Source of the DNA: Neelides folsomi
Taxonomy: Eukaryota; Arthropoda; Collembola; Neelipleona; Neelidae
DNA: 64,000 nt
NCBI GenBank assembly: GCA_034687125.1
Contig: JAQGBZ010000093.1
Coordinates: 1 to 64,000, forward strand
Reading direction: 5' to 3'
Shown here: positions 1 through 9,266 of the stretch, piece by piece
Layout: each line of letters begins with the position of its first letter
Position numbering within the stretch: position 1 is the first letter of the stretch
Program-made: the position numbers and the translations under genes
The notes under the pieces: generated by a model
Database searches by the model: none
What the model was told of the DNA's origin: nothing
What the model saw: the letters and a program-made list of their open reading frames with translations, nothing else

Positions 1-1276
1 CTAATAATATATCACAAGAATATATGTGTAACATATAGAATAAAACAAAAGAATACTCATTTTCCAAACTTGCCAATACATTCTACTCACCTGTTAAATC
101 ACCTTATGGTCGTCATGGTAAATTTGACTAAGCTTCAACACTTGTGATATTTAATGGACGTTAGCAAGATAGTAAATCCATTTTAATAAAATATTACAAC
201 TATTGACCTGTGAAAGCATTATGTGTGGATTGTTGCGATAGGAACAACCTTAATGGTTCTTGGGATGGGTTTTGGTTGCTATGAAAACTGGAATGGTTGT
301 TGCTATCGCAACCCCAAAGAATCCGCTTCCTCTTGCTAATGGCCACCTTCCATTCTTCATTAACAATCCCTTCATTTAAACATTCCGCTCTAATAAATTC
401 AAATACTGGAATTCAAATACTTCAATTCAAATACTACAATTCAAATACACGTACATGAATTTGTAGAATAGAATTCGGAGAATAGAATTCGCAGAATAAA
501 GAGAATAAAACTAGCGAAATCCCATTTTGTAGATCCATCCACATATTTGGATTCTCTTTGGATTATCTTTTAGCGGAATAAAAGGTTGAGTGGAGTCGAA
601 AGGCATTTGGGAGGATGAAGACTATAAAAACAATTTCACTCTTCATTTACCACCTTTACAGATTTTAGACCTCCGCTTCCAGACAACAAAATTCTGCCCA
701 AACAACTTTCGATTTATTCAGCAATGACAAATTGAAATTTGTATTGCACTTTGTATTATATATGTACTTTGTATTATGCGAATCCTTTTTCAACTTTCTC
801 TTTCAAACATTGTATTCAAATTGCTATTTTGAAACTTGAAACTTTATATAAAGTGTTAATAATCGATCAATCCGCATTGTTGAATCAAATCCATGACCAA
901 TTAATTATTGATTTCCAATTCACATACAATTCACATATACATACAATCTGTATAGGTATATGTAATATATTCAGAATGTATGGGATGTTCATGCACTTTA
1001 TATAGGAATACATTAAGAGAATTGAAGGAGCATTTCCCGTGGACATAATTCAATAAAGTGTCATTTATGAATGGTTTCCAAATTTGACATGGGAAAGTTG
1101 GGAAAAAGGACAATGAAAATTTCCCCTTTAGAACTTATAGGAATGGAATCATGTAGGATTAAATAGGAATAGGATTCAATTTTATTCCATCATAAACTTA
1201 ATGCTTTAGATAGGGATAGATCAAGTTATATGAATTTATATGGATATTTATGGAAGTATGTAAGAGTGATATATTT
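1..1276. other. AT-rich flank without a recognised gene
   Basis: No coding region is convincing here. The stretch holds an inverted repeat (listed separately), a TATAAAA motif near 626, and a short run of a repeated 'caattcaaatact' phrase near 400-445. Short open frames near 739-1113 are rich in Ile, Tyr and Phe and look like translated AT-rich DNA. Confidence 0.5.
232..312. repeat. Inverted repeat, 18-bp arms, hairpin-forming
   Basis: Arms at 232-249 and 295-312 are complementary at 17 of 18 positions, with a 45-base loop. The right arm contains GTTGCTATCGCAAC, itself palindromic and close to the RFX X-box. Size and pairing would fit a microRNA precursor, but the loop adds little extra pairing and no known mature sequence was recognised. 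Confidence 0.6.
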
Positions 1277-1711
1277 CTATAGTATGGATATTATATAAGC
1301 TGTTTGAATGTGAATTGAGATGTTTGTAATTAGCGCGTACTTTATATGATTAGTCGGAGGGGAATTGAAGTGGAAGTTTTGAATCCCTTCGTTCCGCCCG
1401 TTTCCCCTTTTCCCATCCTCCCTTTTGTTCTTCATAGCGACGTCCTCGACCAATAATTTAAACATCAAATATTCCCAACTACATTTACATTCATCATGGC
1501 TCTCATGGACATCGCTGATCTCGCGGATCTCGACGATCCCATGGATCTCTGGATGTGGGAAATGGGAAATTCGGAACGACACGGAAGTAAATTCATCATA
1601 GCCGAACTTCCCTTTCACTTCATACAGACAATGGGCGATGGTCGGAGTTGAAGTGAACAACACTTGATTGCTAATTGTTCCATCCGCACATTTATAGTCA
1701 CTTTCATACAA
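1277..1711 (-). CDS. Possible exon of an unidentified protein
   Basis: A frame of about 144 codons is open on the minus strand. From about 1700 down to about 1430 it reads like a real protein, with Cys at spaced positions (YKCADGT, AHCLYEV, DECKCSW) and a mixed composition unlike the AT-rich surroundings. It has no good ATG at its start, and an in-frame stop lies just upstream, so it would need splicing or a frame change. Immediately upstream, another minus frame (down from 1806) encodes a short hydrophobic stretch followed by RDLCESLCDNC, also cysteine-rich. The two frames overlap but are out of phase. The plus strand also holds a 51-residue frame at 1496-1651 (MALMDIADLADLDD...) with good start context, so the coding strand is not settled. 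Family not recognised. Confidence 0.22.
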   Translation of the reverse strand: MYESDYKCADGTISNQVLFTSTPTIAHCLYEVKGKFGYDEFTSVSFRISHFPHPEIHGIVEIREISDVHESHDECKCSWEYLMFKLLVEDVAMKNKREDGKRGNGRNEGIQNFHFNSPPTNHIKYALITNISIHIQTAYIISIL

Positions 1712-1806
1712 TTATCACACAGAGATTCACAAAGGTCACGTGGCCAAATTATGGTTCGCTGATTCTGACCATTGACCAGACAAATACTATAAAAGACTAT
1801 GAACAC

Positions 1807-2650
1807 AAAAGACTATCAAATTATAGACTTTACGCTTCATATATTTAAGTAATAGGAAATATCTCCATTATACTGACATATTAAGTATATGATATCTACT
1901 GTAATAATATATATCATTATCAAATTATCTTGTATACAATATCATAGCATATATTTGAATTATATAAAATCTGCAATCTTGTAAAAAAAGGTTTTATAAT
2001 TTAATACATAAAAAATGTATGAATTTTGGTAGTACTATATTATGATAAAGTATGTAATACATGTATAGATATTTATTCAGATATGATATGATATTTTATA
2101 TGCTAAGAAGTATATTGGGAGTTTTGGGAGTGTGAAATTTATTTATTTTTGCCAACGTGGTTTGGATGGAAAAGCGGAGATTAGGAATTTTGTTAAAATG
2201 AAATTGTTCGTAATTTACGGGTTTCTTGGTAAGTGTAAAGATGCTGGTTGGATGGAGTTTGTGAAATGGGGAGGATGAAAGTGGGCCCATTTTTTCCCCG
2301 TTTACTTTCCTTCTCTCCTGGTCCCGGTGGGGAAGCTGGGAAAGCCGGGATTCCGGGAGACAGGTCATAGAAGAGATAAGGGGAATTTATGATAGTTGGA
2401 ATTTCTCCGGGAGGGAGGAAATGAAGAAGAACCAGCGGGTGGAGAGGGAGGGAATAATGCACTCCGGGAGGATAGAATCCTCCCGCTAATTCCCGGCTAC
2501 GCCAAACTTGAACAAATAAATTCCAAGAAGATGGGACGTGGAATGAACCGGCCCTTCATTTTAAACCGTCAAAAAATCCCCATCACCATTTTTCAACCCA
2601 GACATCTAAGATTTTTTCCCAAGCTCGGAACCTTTTAATTCTAACTCAAA
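1807..2650. other. Spacer with a GC-rich patch at 2260-2530
   Basis: The left half is plain AT-rich DNA. From about 2260 to 2530 the base composition shifts and CTCCGGGAG or TTCCGGGAG recurs three times (near 2351, 2405 and 2462). Frames of 80-90 codons are open on both strands, but they are mutually overlapping and rich in Pro, Gly and Glu, as expected of GC-rich DNA. No gene is called. Confidence 0.4.
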
Positions 2651-2757
2651 ATTCGGGCATATAAAAACCGGGTAAATTCGGTTATATAAAAACCGGGCAT
2701 ATTCAGTTTATATAAAAACCGGGCATATTCAGATATATCGAAACCGGGCATATTCGG
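2651..2757 (+). repeat. 25-bp tandem repeat carrying TATA boxes
   Basis: Four copies run 2651-2675, 2676-2700, 2701-2726 and 2727-2751, followed by a partial copy. The unit is close to attcggttatataaaaaccg followed by ggcat. The first three copies contain TATAAAAACCGGG, a good TATA-box core; the fourth has TATCGAAACCGGG. The array ends about 90 bases before the ATG of the small ORF at 2845, so one copy might act as its core promoter. That role is inferred. Confidence 0.75.
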
Positions 2758-2844
2758 ACAGAGCAAAAGTTAGTATATTGAGACGAGTAAAGTAATGTAA
2801 AGAAAATTCGGGTAAATTAATTAGAGTAAATTAATACGGGACTA

Positions 2845-3108
2845 ATGGAAAGGTTCTGTAAAAAGCCCGGGTTTTTAAGTTTGGGTGTTTGGAGGGTTAA
2901 GAAGAAGGTTTTGAATAAGGTGAGGAATTTTGTATGGACCGAGATGGTTTTTGATAATGATGAGGATTGCGAAGAGTTTCCTTTTAATAAAAAATTCTTC
3001 TTCCCTCGGCCGCCATCATCCTCAACATCATCGCTTTTAATGGAAGTTGAAAACCCAGGGGGGGGGGATTTTAATTTCTTTCCTCCTTTTTTACAATCAC
3101 GAGATTAA
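2845..3108 (+). CDS. Small hypothetical protein, 87 residues
   Basis: Starts with ATG (G at +4) and runs 87 codons. The N-terminal half is basic (WRVKKKVLNKVRNFVW), the middle acidic (FDNDEDCEEF), and the C-terminal part Ser/Pro-rich and then Gly-rich where a ten-G run is translated. A TATA-bearing tandem repeat lies 90-200 bases upstream, and AATAAA lies 65 bases after the stop at 3173-3178. This gives a compact gene layout convergent with the minus-strand gene at 3585-4442. No signal peptide, transmembrane segment or known domain is visible. The alternative is a chance frame in a locally GC-richer patch; on balance only weakly supported. Confidence 0.28.
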   Translation: MERFCKKPGFLSLGVWRVKKKVLNKVRNFVWTEMVFDNDEDCEEFPFNKKFFFPRPPSSSTSSLLMEVENPGGGDFNFFPPFLQSRD

Positions 3109-3122
3109 AAGGAAACCCCCCC
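3058..3122. repeat. Imperfect inverted repeat with G10 and C7 runs
   Basis: A run of ten G (3058-3067) followed by ATTTTAATTTC is mirrored by GAGATTAAAA (3101-3110), five bases, and seven C (3116-3122). The arms can fold with an internal bulge. It straddles the 3' end of the small ORF above. Such homopolymers are also places where assemblies err. Confidence 0.5.
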
Positions 3123-3172
3123 TAGCTCTATTATAATTTAACTAATTATAATTACTAAAATGAGATAAAATT

Positions 3173-3178
3173 AATAAA
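3173..3178 (+). terminator. Poly(A) signal AATAAA
   Basis: AATAAA lies 65 bases after the stop of the plus-strand ORF at 2845-3108. In DNA this AT-rich the hexamer is common, so the weight is low. Confidence 0.25.
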
Positions 3179-3519
3179 TTTTTAATGCTCCACAAGAAGT
3201 CATTATTTATTAACTTTAATTTAATTGTAAAAATCGAATAGGATACATTAAATTATTTAAGCGACTTAACTATAAATGGGTTGAATAATTGTTCGAATTT
3301 TTTAAAGTCAATTTAAATTTATTTGGACTTTGACTTAAATAACAAAAGTTAGTTAATTGACATTTGCATTTTAATTACAATTTGCTAATAGCAAGACATG
3401 TACATAAAACAAACAATTTAGATTCAAAAATGATATCTTATCACAATAACCAATTTTAATTGGACATTAATTTGATATTAATTAATTAGATTATTTCTAA
3501 TTAATTAGAATATCTCATT

Positions 3520-3525
3520 TTTATT
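3520..3525 (-). terminator. Poly(A) signal AATAAA of the 3585-4442 gene
   Basis: On the minus strand AATAAA begins 60 bases after the TAA stop at 3585-3587, the usual distance for a metazoan 3' UTR. This supports the reading frame ending there as a genuine last exon. Confidence 0.5.
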
Positions 3526-3584
3526 TGTTTTTATAACTGCAGGATTTTGAGTATTTTGAATGGAGCCAGGAAATGAATTTGAAT

Positions 3585-4442
3585 TTAATTGCATCGTTGG
3601 ACCGAGTTTTTGAAGACGCCATTGAAAAACAACGTGGCCATTTCCTTTTGCGAAAGCGCCGGCGAATGTCTTGGTTCCTGACTGAATGTGATTTCGTTCC
3701 TTGGGACTTGAACCCACGACGGATAAACGACATCGGTTCTTGTCGTGGTCAACAAAATCTTCGTCTGAGTTTTTCCTGCTTCTTTTTTCCCGATCAAGAT
3801 CGATTCCCCCGATTCGTAAATTTCTTTTTCTCTCACAGCTTCCTTGGACATGTCCGGCATTTCCACGCGATATTTTTCTGGGATTTTGCAAGTTTCGTCG
3901 TAATATTTTTTGTCCCACTTTTCAGGCGATTCTTCCAAAACGGCCGTCGACTCGTCAAAACATTCGTGAGTTGAACTGGACATGTAAAAAGAGACGACGC
4001 TCTTGGACTTGTACATGTTGTTCAAAGCTTCTTCGTCTTCCTCGTCCTCCAGGTTAGATTCACTCTCACAGCTCTCTGTATTGTCGTATTCGTTCATGAC
4101 AACGTCTTCGTCCACTTCCTCGGGATTTTCCGAATAGCAAATTCGGTCCAACTCTTCAGAATCTGACCGTTGGGGCATTGGATTCAAATCGTCTTGGTCA
4201 TCGACCCAATTCCGGGTTGAGTGAAGGGTAAATTCGCAAACTTGGACCAGCTCAGGATTTGTCTCTTCGTTGACGATGACAAGAGAGGCTTTGTCCAGGA
4301 CGACGTCATTTGGGAAGGCGTACCGAATTGATGGACGGGTCAAAGGAGTGAAGATTTTATTTTCGCTGTCGTTGTCGAGCAATGGAGAGTTTTTGGGTTT
4401 CTTTTGGACTGAAGGCCCGTCGATTTCTGGGGATTTTTCCAT
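3585..4442 (-). CDS. Acidic protein of unknown family, 285 residues
   Basis: The longest non-Hox frame in the window. The frame is open upstream to 4496, but a strong 3' splice site (TTGTTCTTTCTTCAG) ends at 4477, so bases 4443-4476 are probably 5' UTR of this exon. Translation then starts at the ATG at 4442, which has A at -3 and G at +4. The protein opens MEKSPEIDG and has a Ser/Asn-rich N-terminal third. A strongly acidic segment follows at about residues 85-143, including LEDEEDEEAL. Next come KSVVSF and a more mixed C-terminal half (EEYPS-like spacing is absent; WVQVPRNE near the end). No signal peptide, transmembrane helix or catalytic motif is seen. KSVVSF loosely recalls a PP1-docking RVxF motif but does not fit the strict pattern. 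The poly(A) signal is 60 bases past the stop. At least one 5' exon is missing from this model. It lies in what should be the Ubx/abd-A interval. Confidence 0.6.
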   Translation of the reverse strand: MEKSPEIDGPSVQKKPKNSPLLDNDSENKIFTPLTRPSIRYAFPNDVVLDKASLVIVNEETNPELVQVCEFTLHSTRNWVDDQDDLNPMPQRSDSEELDRICYSENPEEVDEDVVMNEYDNTESCESESNLEDEEDEEALNNMYKSKSVVSFYMSSSTHECFDESTAVLEESPEKWDKKYYDETCKIPEKYRVEMPDMSKEAVREKEIYESGESILIGKKEAGKTQTKILLTTTRTDVVYPSWVQVPRNEITFSQEPRHSPALSQKEMATLFFNGVFKNSVQRCN

Positions 4443-4476
4443 TCTAAACCACAACTTCAATTTTGTCCAAAGACCA

Positions 4477-5327
4477 CTGAAGAAAGAACAAGGCATGAAT
4501 TGGATTGACCTTAAATTAGAAATGAAAATGATTTTACGATTTGGCCATTTTCACCTTAATGGAATTAAAATAACAAATTATTTAAATTTGAGAAATCTCA
4601 TAGCTACGAATAAATTTCTATTAAATTGAATTTAACGCCATTCATTTAAATATATTATTTACTTAATATATTTTAATTACAATTTATAGTTGTCAGAATT
4701 TAAAGTATATCTTTCAATTTAATTACAATTTTAACATACATTAAGGTAACCATGATTAAAGTGACATTAAGCTTCATATTAAATGTGTTAATTGTTTGTT
4801 ATTAAATGTATTTAAATGTTCTCAGGAATCCAACATGGTGGAGGAAATTTTTGTTTGTCGACCTTCGGATTTGTCTGGGTTTTGGTCGACCGGTGGAGAA
4901 GGCGGAGGGAGTGAAAAAAAGGAGATTTAGTATCTTAGCAACCTTGTGGAGAACACCTGTAAATTTATGAGCCTAAAAACTCCTTCTCGTAATTCCAACT
5001 CTCTCGAGGGTTTCAACAATGGAAGAAAAGTTCTTTGTGACCAGCCGAGCCAATCTCTGGAAACCAAATGAATCTCCGGTTTAAAATATCAAAAACCTAA
5101 AATACAAAAAATGAATCTAATTTTTTTAAATCTTTAATTAAATTCTAAAATATCATTATTTATTATTATCTTTATTTAGTAAATTATCATTATTCAGTAT
5201 TTTGTATGTTTATTTTGTTTGGTTTTTTGTTTGGTTTTTTGTTTAGTATTTTGGGTTTAAATGATGATTTGAATTTTGGTAATTTGAATTTAACGATCAA
5301 TTTGTTTTCTTTATGAGTTTTGAGTGT
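4477..5327. other. Spacer or intron upstream of the 285-residue gene
   Basis: Probably contains the intron ahead of the exon that begins at 4476. A moderately GC-rich island at 4825-5085 has two very short plus-strand frames (4835-4930 and 5019-5084), too short to call. The remainder is AT-rich with TTTGGTTTTTTG-type runs near 5215-5260. Confidence 0.4.
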
Positions 5328-5711
5328 TTATGAATGTGGATTAAATGAGATTGGTTTTTGGGTTGTGTCATAATTTCCATTATCATGTGTTTGCAGGCCT
5401 TTGGAAGCTCTCGGAGGTCGTGGGATTCTTGAACTAATCTTCTCCCAATTCCCTCCAGCTTCCGAACGTGGTCCTAATCTAAATGCCCCCAGACGCCCAA
5501 ATTCCCCTTCCTAATCCCGGGATCCGAAAGTTAACGGCAGACATTCGCGCCCGCACTCAACATCAAGGAGATTTACACACAGCCCCGCATCTACAACTTC
5601 CCGCCAAAGGAATTCACTCAATTTACTAAATAAGGACATAAACACCAAAATGTCATTTACTTTAATGGTCTTATGATCCCCGAAATTCCCGCTCAAAACC
5701 CATTTAAACAT
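5328..5711 (-). CDS. Possible two-exon small gene, 105 residues
   Basis: Exon 1 would run 5711-5577, opening with ATG (MFKWVLSGNFGDHK) and ending in CTGTGT before GTAAAT. Exon 2 would run 5510-5328 after ATTAG, opening EGEFGRLG, carrying SRIPRPPRASKGLQ, and ending FNPHS before TAA. The 66-base intron keeps phase 0 on both sides, and each exon is open only in this frame. The first exon is hydrophobic with a FLWREVVDAGLC end; the second is basic and Pro-rich. No known domain is seen. The intron lacks a clear polypyrimidine tract, and a plus-strand 3' splice site (tgtgtttgcag, ending 5396) occupies the same region, so the alternative is that the conserved signal is on the other strand. Confidence 0.24.
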
Positions 5712-7803
5712 TCTTCAAACATTTATTAAAAACTGGAAAGATTTATTTACACGCATAATTTAGTCAAATTGCTTTTAACATCTTATGGGATCTAATAAAT
5801 TATGAATATTCTTTATTTTAAAATAAATAAAAAAGTTAACTGAGTTTAAAATAAAAAAGCTAACTGAGTTTAAAATAATAAAGTAAAAAGTAACTGAGTT
5901 TAAATAAGAAATGAAAAATAAATAAGAAATTTTGAATTTGTTCCAAAAAGTATTTTTTCCTCATGTGTTCCTTAACGATCCAATAATTACCTTTGGGAGA
6001 AAAATAGAGGTCCATTAAATTCCCCCCACCATCATTATTTTTCATCAAGACTTGGTTTGGAAATGAGTTGGATTCCTTCGGGGAACACTTTTCCTCATTT
6101 TATCCTCATCTCCCTCCAAAGGACAAAAAACATACAAAATCAACATCAATTCTCCTTAACTTCAAAATCTTAAACATAAAATAAAGTATAAAACATTTTT
6201 CCATTCTTACATTTTCATTTTATTCACAAAAGTCATTCTATTAATTTATAATTACATTTAAGATTAGTTTATAAACGAAATAACTATTCTGATAAGTTTT
6301 GATAAATAAGTTAAAACAGTTAAATATCATCTTTATTAAAATAAATTTAATTTTCCAATAAAAATCTGAATATTAACATTTTTAATTTTGAGTATGAAAG
6401 CTTTTAAATTATAGTTAATGTTTGTAATATCTTTGTAAGGGAATGTTTTTGAGAAAATTTGTAGGTGCGGGAGGGCGGGAGTTTGAGCTGTCAGAAGCCC
6501 GAAAGTTAATAAGACGCTCCCTTCACAATTTATGCGAGGAAAAAAGAAAAGAGTTTCCAGAAATTCTATTCCTGACATTTTCACCCTTACAAAATCCAAA
6601 CCCTTCACAAAGATCCAATACTGAGAATTCTCAACACTTGATATAACACACTTCATCTTCATATACTTCATATAATTCCTATTATACAGATACTATTCAT
6701 ATTATATGAAATATATTTTGATATATGTATATATGGTACTATATTAGTATAATTAAATTGAATGTACCAGTAGGATATTATATATGTGTATAATATGGAT
6801 CGGATCGGATTCATTTTGATAAAAAACTGATTTCGGGATGATTGAAATGAAGAGTTTTCTCATTTTCTTTCTATTGACCTTTTCCTCTCTTTTATCAGAT
6901 TTTTATCAGATTTTTATGGGAGTGGATTTTGGATTGCAATGTAAGCACTTTCATCAAATCCCTCCACTTCCCAAATGGAGAAAAAAGAAGGGAAAAAACA
7001 TTTCCTCTCCTCATTGACCATCAAAATGAAACCCCAAATGGCCAAAGAAAAGAAAATCTTCGCCAGATGAATAAAAACCTCATTTTCTTCCTCACTCAAA
7101 ATCAATTCCGAAAGTGAAAATTCATCATTTTCACTTTCTTCGCCTTCATTCCTTCACTTCAAATTGCCAATTGGAAATTGGGTTCATAAAAATAAGAAAA
7201 TCCTTTTCATTTTCTCTAAGCGTTTATTTGAGTTCCTTTAAAATAATTTAATTTAATATTAATTTAATAAATATTAGATAAAATATAAAACGGCGAATGA
7301 ATAAATAAATAAAATTCATTTATTAAAAGTTTTTATTTATTTACTTTAGTAACATTGTTTTTCTTTATGTTGATTTTATCATAGCTAATTGCTAATTAAC
7401 TAAATATTGTAATAAATGAAAGAATAAAAAAATTATTATTAATATAGTAATTAAAATTTTAGTTAAAATTGTTTAATTTATTTATTGGGTTGTTTTAAGT
7501 TGTTTAAACAAAGGTTTAAAGGTCTCATTACAAATCCTCTTGTTAATTTTGACCCTTTTAAAAAGAATAACTTTTATGAGAGTTCCTGCACTTTGACATT
7601 TTGCCCCTTCAAATGTCAAATGAACATTTGAACTTAAGTTGGTTGTTTTACACATATATTTGTAATACAAGAAGTTCTTTCATCCCAAAGACATTCATTA
7701 ACTCCCGTCACCCTTCAAGTCCCGCAAGTTCACATTGAAATTTGATCTTTTCCAAACCGCAAAGGAACCGAGATTAGAAATTTGCTATTGGAGTCAAAGA
7801 GCA

Positions 7804-7817
7804 GTTGCCATGGTTAC
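7804..7817. promoter_or_regulatory. RFX X-box-like palindrome
   Basis: GTTGCCATGGTTAC differs at one base from the symmetric RFX-factor site GTTGCCATGGCAAC. The two half sites face each other with the standard spacing. It is one of the closest matches among many related motifs in the window. Binding is inferred only. Confidence 0.4.
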
Positions 7818-8508
7818 ATAAATCTCCAATAGCAATTTCAAATATGATTCAAAATGTCAGATTTAAAAAGTATCTGAAATTTTGAAATCTCATCTTCAAT
7901 GTTGAAGAAGTAAAATGAAATAAAATGTATGGAAAGGGTACTTCCCTATATTTAGCTTCCTCATCATAAAACCCGGTTTTTTACGACACTTTCGTTTCCT
8001 TCAATAAACCTTTTTTCCCTTCAACTCCTTCACTTCCCTCTTTAACAAATCCATCCCCATGGAGATCCAAAAAATACTTATAGAGATATATTGGTCGCCA
8101 TAGAGATATTATACAGATATAATATAAATACAGATATAGAGATATATCTGTAGATTTAATAGTTATATAACTATCTTCACCTTTGACTTTTTATTGTTTA
8201 TATTGGTCACTTCGGACGCTAAGAATAGTTTCCATGGGAGATTGTAGATAGTTACTATGGACACTGAGGGATCGTTTCCATGGAGTTTCCTTTGATTTTT
8301 CAAGGTGGCCAAAAATGGAGTCAGAGGGTTGAAGTTTGAGGAAGAACAAAAGCCGTTTCCTTAAAAAGCCAATAAAATCATTTGCAACTCTTCCTTTTAT
8401 GATTCTCATTGTCCAATGTCTTTTTTGGACCCAAAAGTCTTCAACTCTCACTGGAACTATTTTTACAATCCTTTTATTCTTTAAACATTCTTTGTATCTT
8501 TTCCCCTA

Positions 8509-8548
8509 AAGATTTCCTATAGATTTCCTAAAGATTTCCTAAGGATTC
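8509..8548. repeat. Short tandem repeat, unit near AGATTTCCTAA
   Basis: Three near-identical copies of AGATTTCCTAT/A follow each other, with a degraded fourth copy (AGGATTCC). It is small and without other features. Confidence 0.5.
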
Positions 8549-9042
8549 CCCTTTGACTTCTCTTTGACTTCCTTTTCTTAATTGTAAAAAAGGGTGTCCC
8601 TTTTATTTATTGGATCTTCCTAAAAAACACTTTCTAATCCTTCAAATGTCAAACTGGAGATTCTTCCTCAGTTGTCGGAAACTTCTCCAACATTTAACAT
8701 TAAGCTCCTGTTTATCTCCTGGTTTTTTATTCCAGAGTGAAATCAACAGAAATTAATTATCAGTTCGGTTTATGGCGTCATCTGAAAATATTAAAGTTCA
8801 AATTGTGCATCATTCTGAATTTCATTTCTTCTCTGGAATAATTTAAAAGGTAATTTTTTCAAATTCATAAATTCAAATTCATAAAGTTTAAATAATTAGT
8901 TGGGCGGTAATAAATTAGAATTAATAAATTAGTTTGTAAATTAGTTTTAAATGTAAAAAAGGGAGAGGAAAGATTTTAAATTGGTTGGGGAGGATTTTGA
9001 CATTTGCCGTCCGTCTTTGTTATTGAGTCTCCTCCTTGGGTG

Positions 9043-9050
9043 TATAAAAG
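9043..9050 (+). promoter_or_regulatory. TATA box TATAAAAG
   Basis: TATAAAAG sits in a GC-richer context (ggtgtataaaagggag), which makes it stand out from the AT-rich background. A transcript starting about 30 bases downstream would reach the smORF ATG at 9186 after roughly 110 bases of leader. Confidence 0.35.
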
Positions 9051-9185
9051 GGAGAATTCATGTATGGTCGGAATGATGGTCATAAATACACGGCATGAAG
9101 TGATTACAAAATTATTCCTCGACCAACAACTCGTTCCAAACCAACGTTCACAAACTTCACCTCACAAACTCGTAAATTGGAACAA

Positions 9186-9266
9186 ATGGCCTGCCCAATA
9201 ATTTGGAAATCCATAATGAAAGACATTGATCAGCAGGAGACTCCGCCCAACGCCAAATTATTGTAA
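9186..9266 (+). CDS. Possible smORF peptide, 26 residues
   Basis: The ATG has an optimal start context (AACAAATGG). The peptide opens MACPIIWKSIMKD and ends QETPPNAKLL before TAA. It is the first ATG with optimal context downstream of the TATA box at 9043. Its composition (Trp, Cys, paired Gln, Pro) is unlike the Ile/Asn/Lys-rich products of neighbouring chance frames. No signal peptide is evident; the first half is amphipathic-looking. Alternatives are the first coding exon of a larger gene or a chance frame. Family not recognised. Confidence 0.28.
   Translation: MACPIIWKSIMKDIDQQETPPNAKLL

Larger units (their letters stand above)
5712..9042. other. AT-rich spacer without a recognised gene
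   Basis: Short frames near 6336-7117 and 7482-7670 are Lys/Asn/Phe-rich and overlap on both strands. Patches of mixed composition at 6440-6620 and 6900-7180 lack splice or start signals that could be trusted. One strong X-box-like site and one short tandem repeat are listed separately. TATA-like and polypyrimidine tracts are frequent, as expected of the composition. Confidence 0.4.

Noticed and set aside
3685-3770. tRNA-like T-loop (GTGGGTTCAAGTCCCA) on the minus strand
   Set aside because: Only the B-box and part of a T stem fit. No matching acceptor stem or A box was found, and the bases lie inside the strong 285-residue reading frame.
4835-5084. Two tiny similar-looking plus-strand peptides (MVEEIFV..., MEEKFFV...)
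   Set aside because: The likeness is limited to the first few residues and both are too short to judge.
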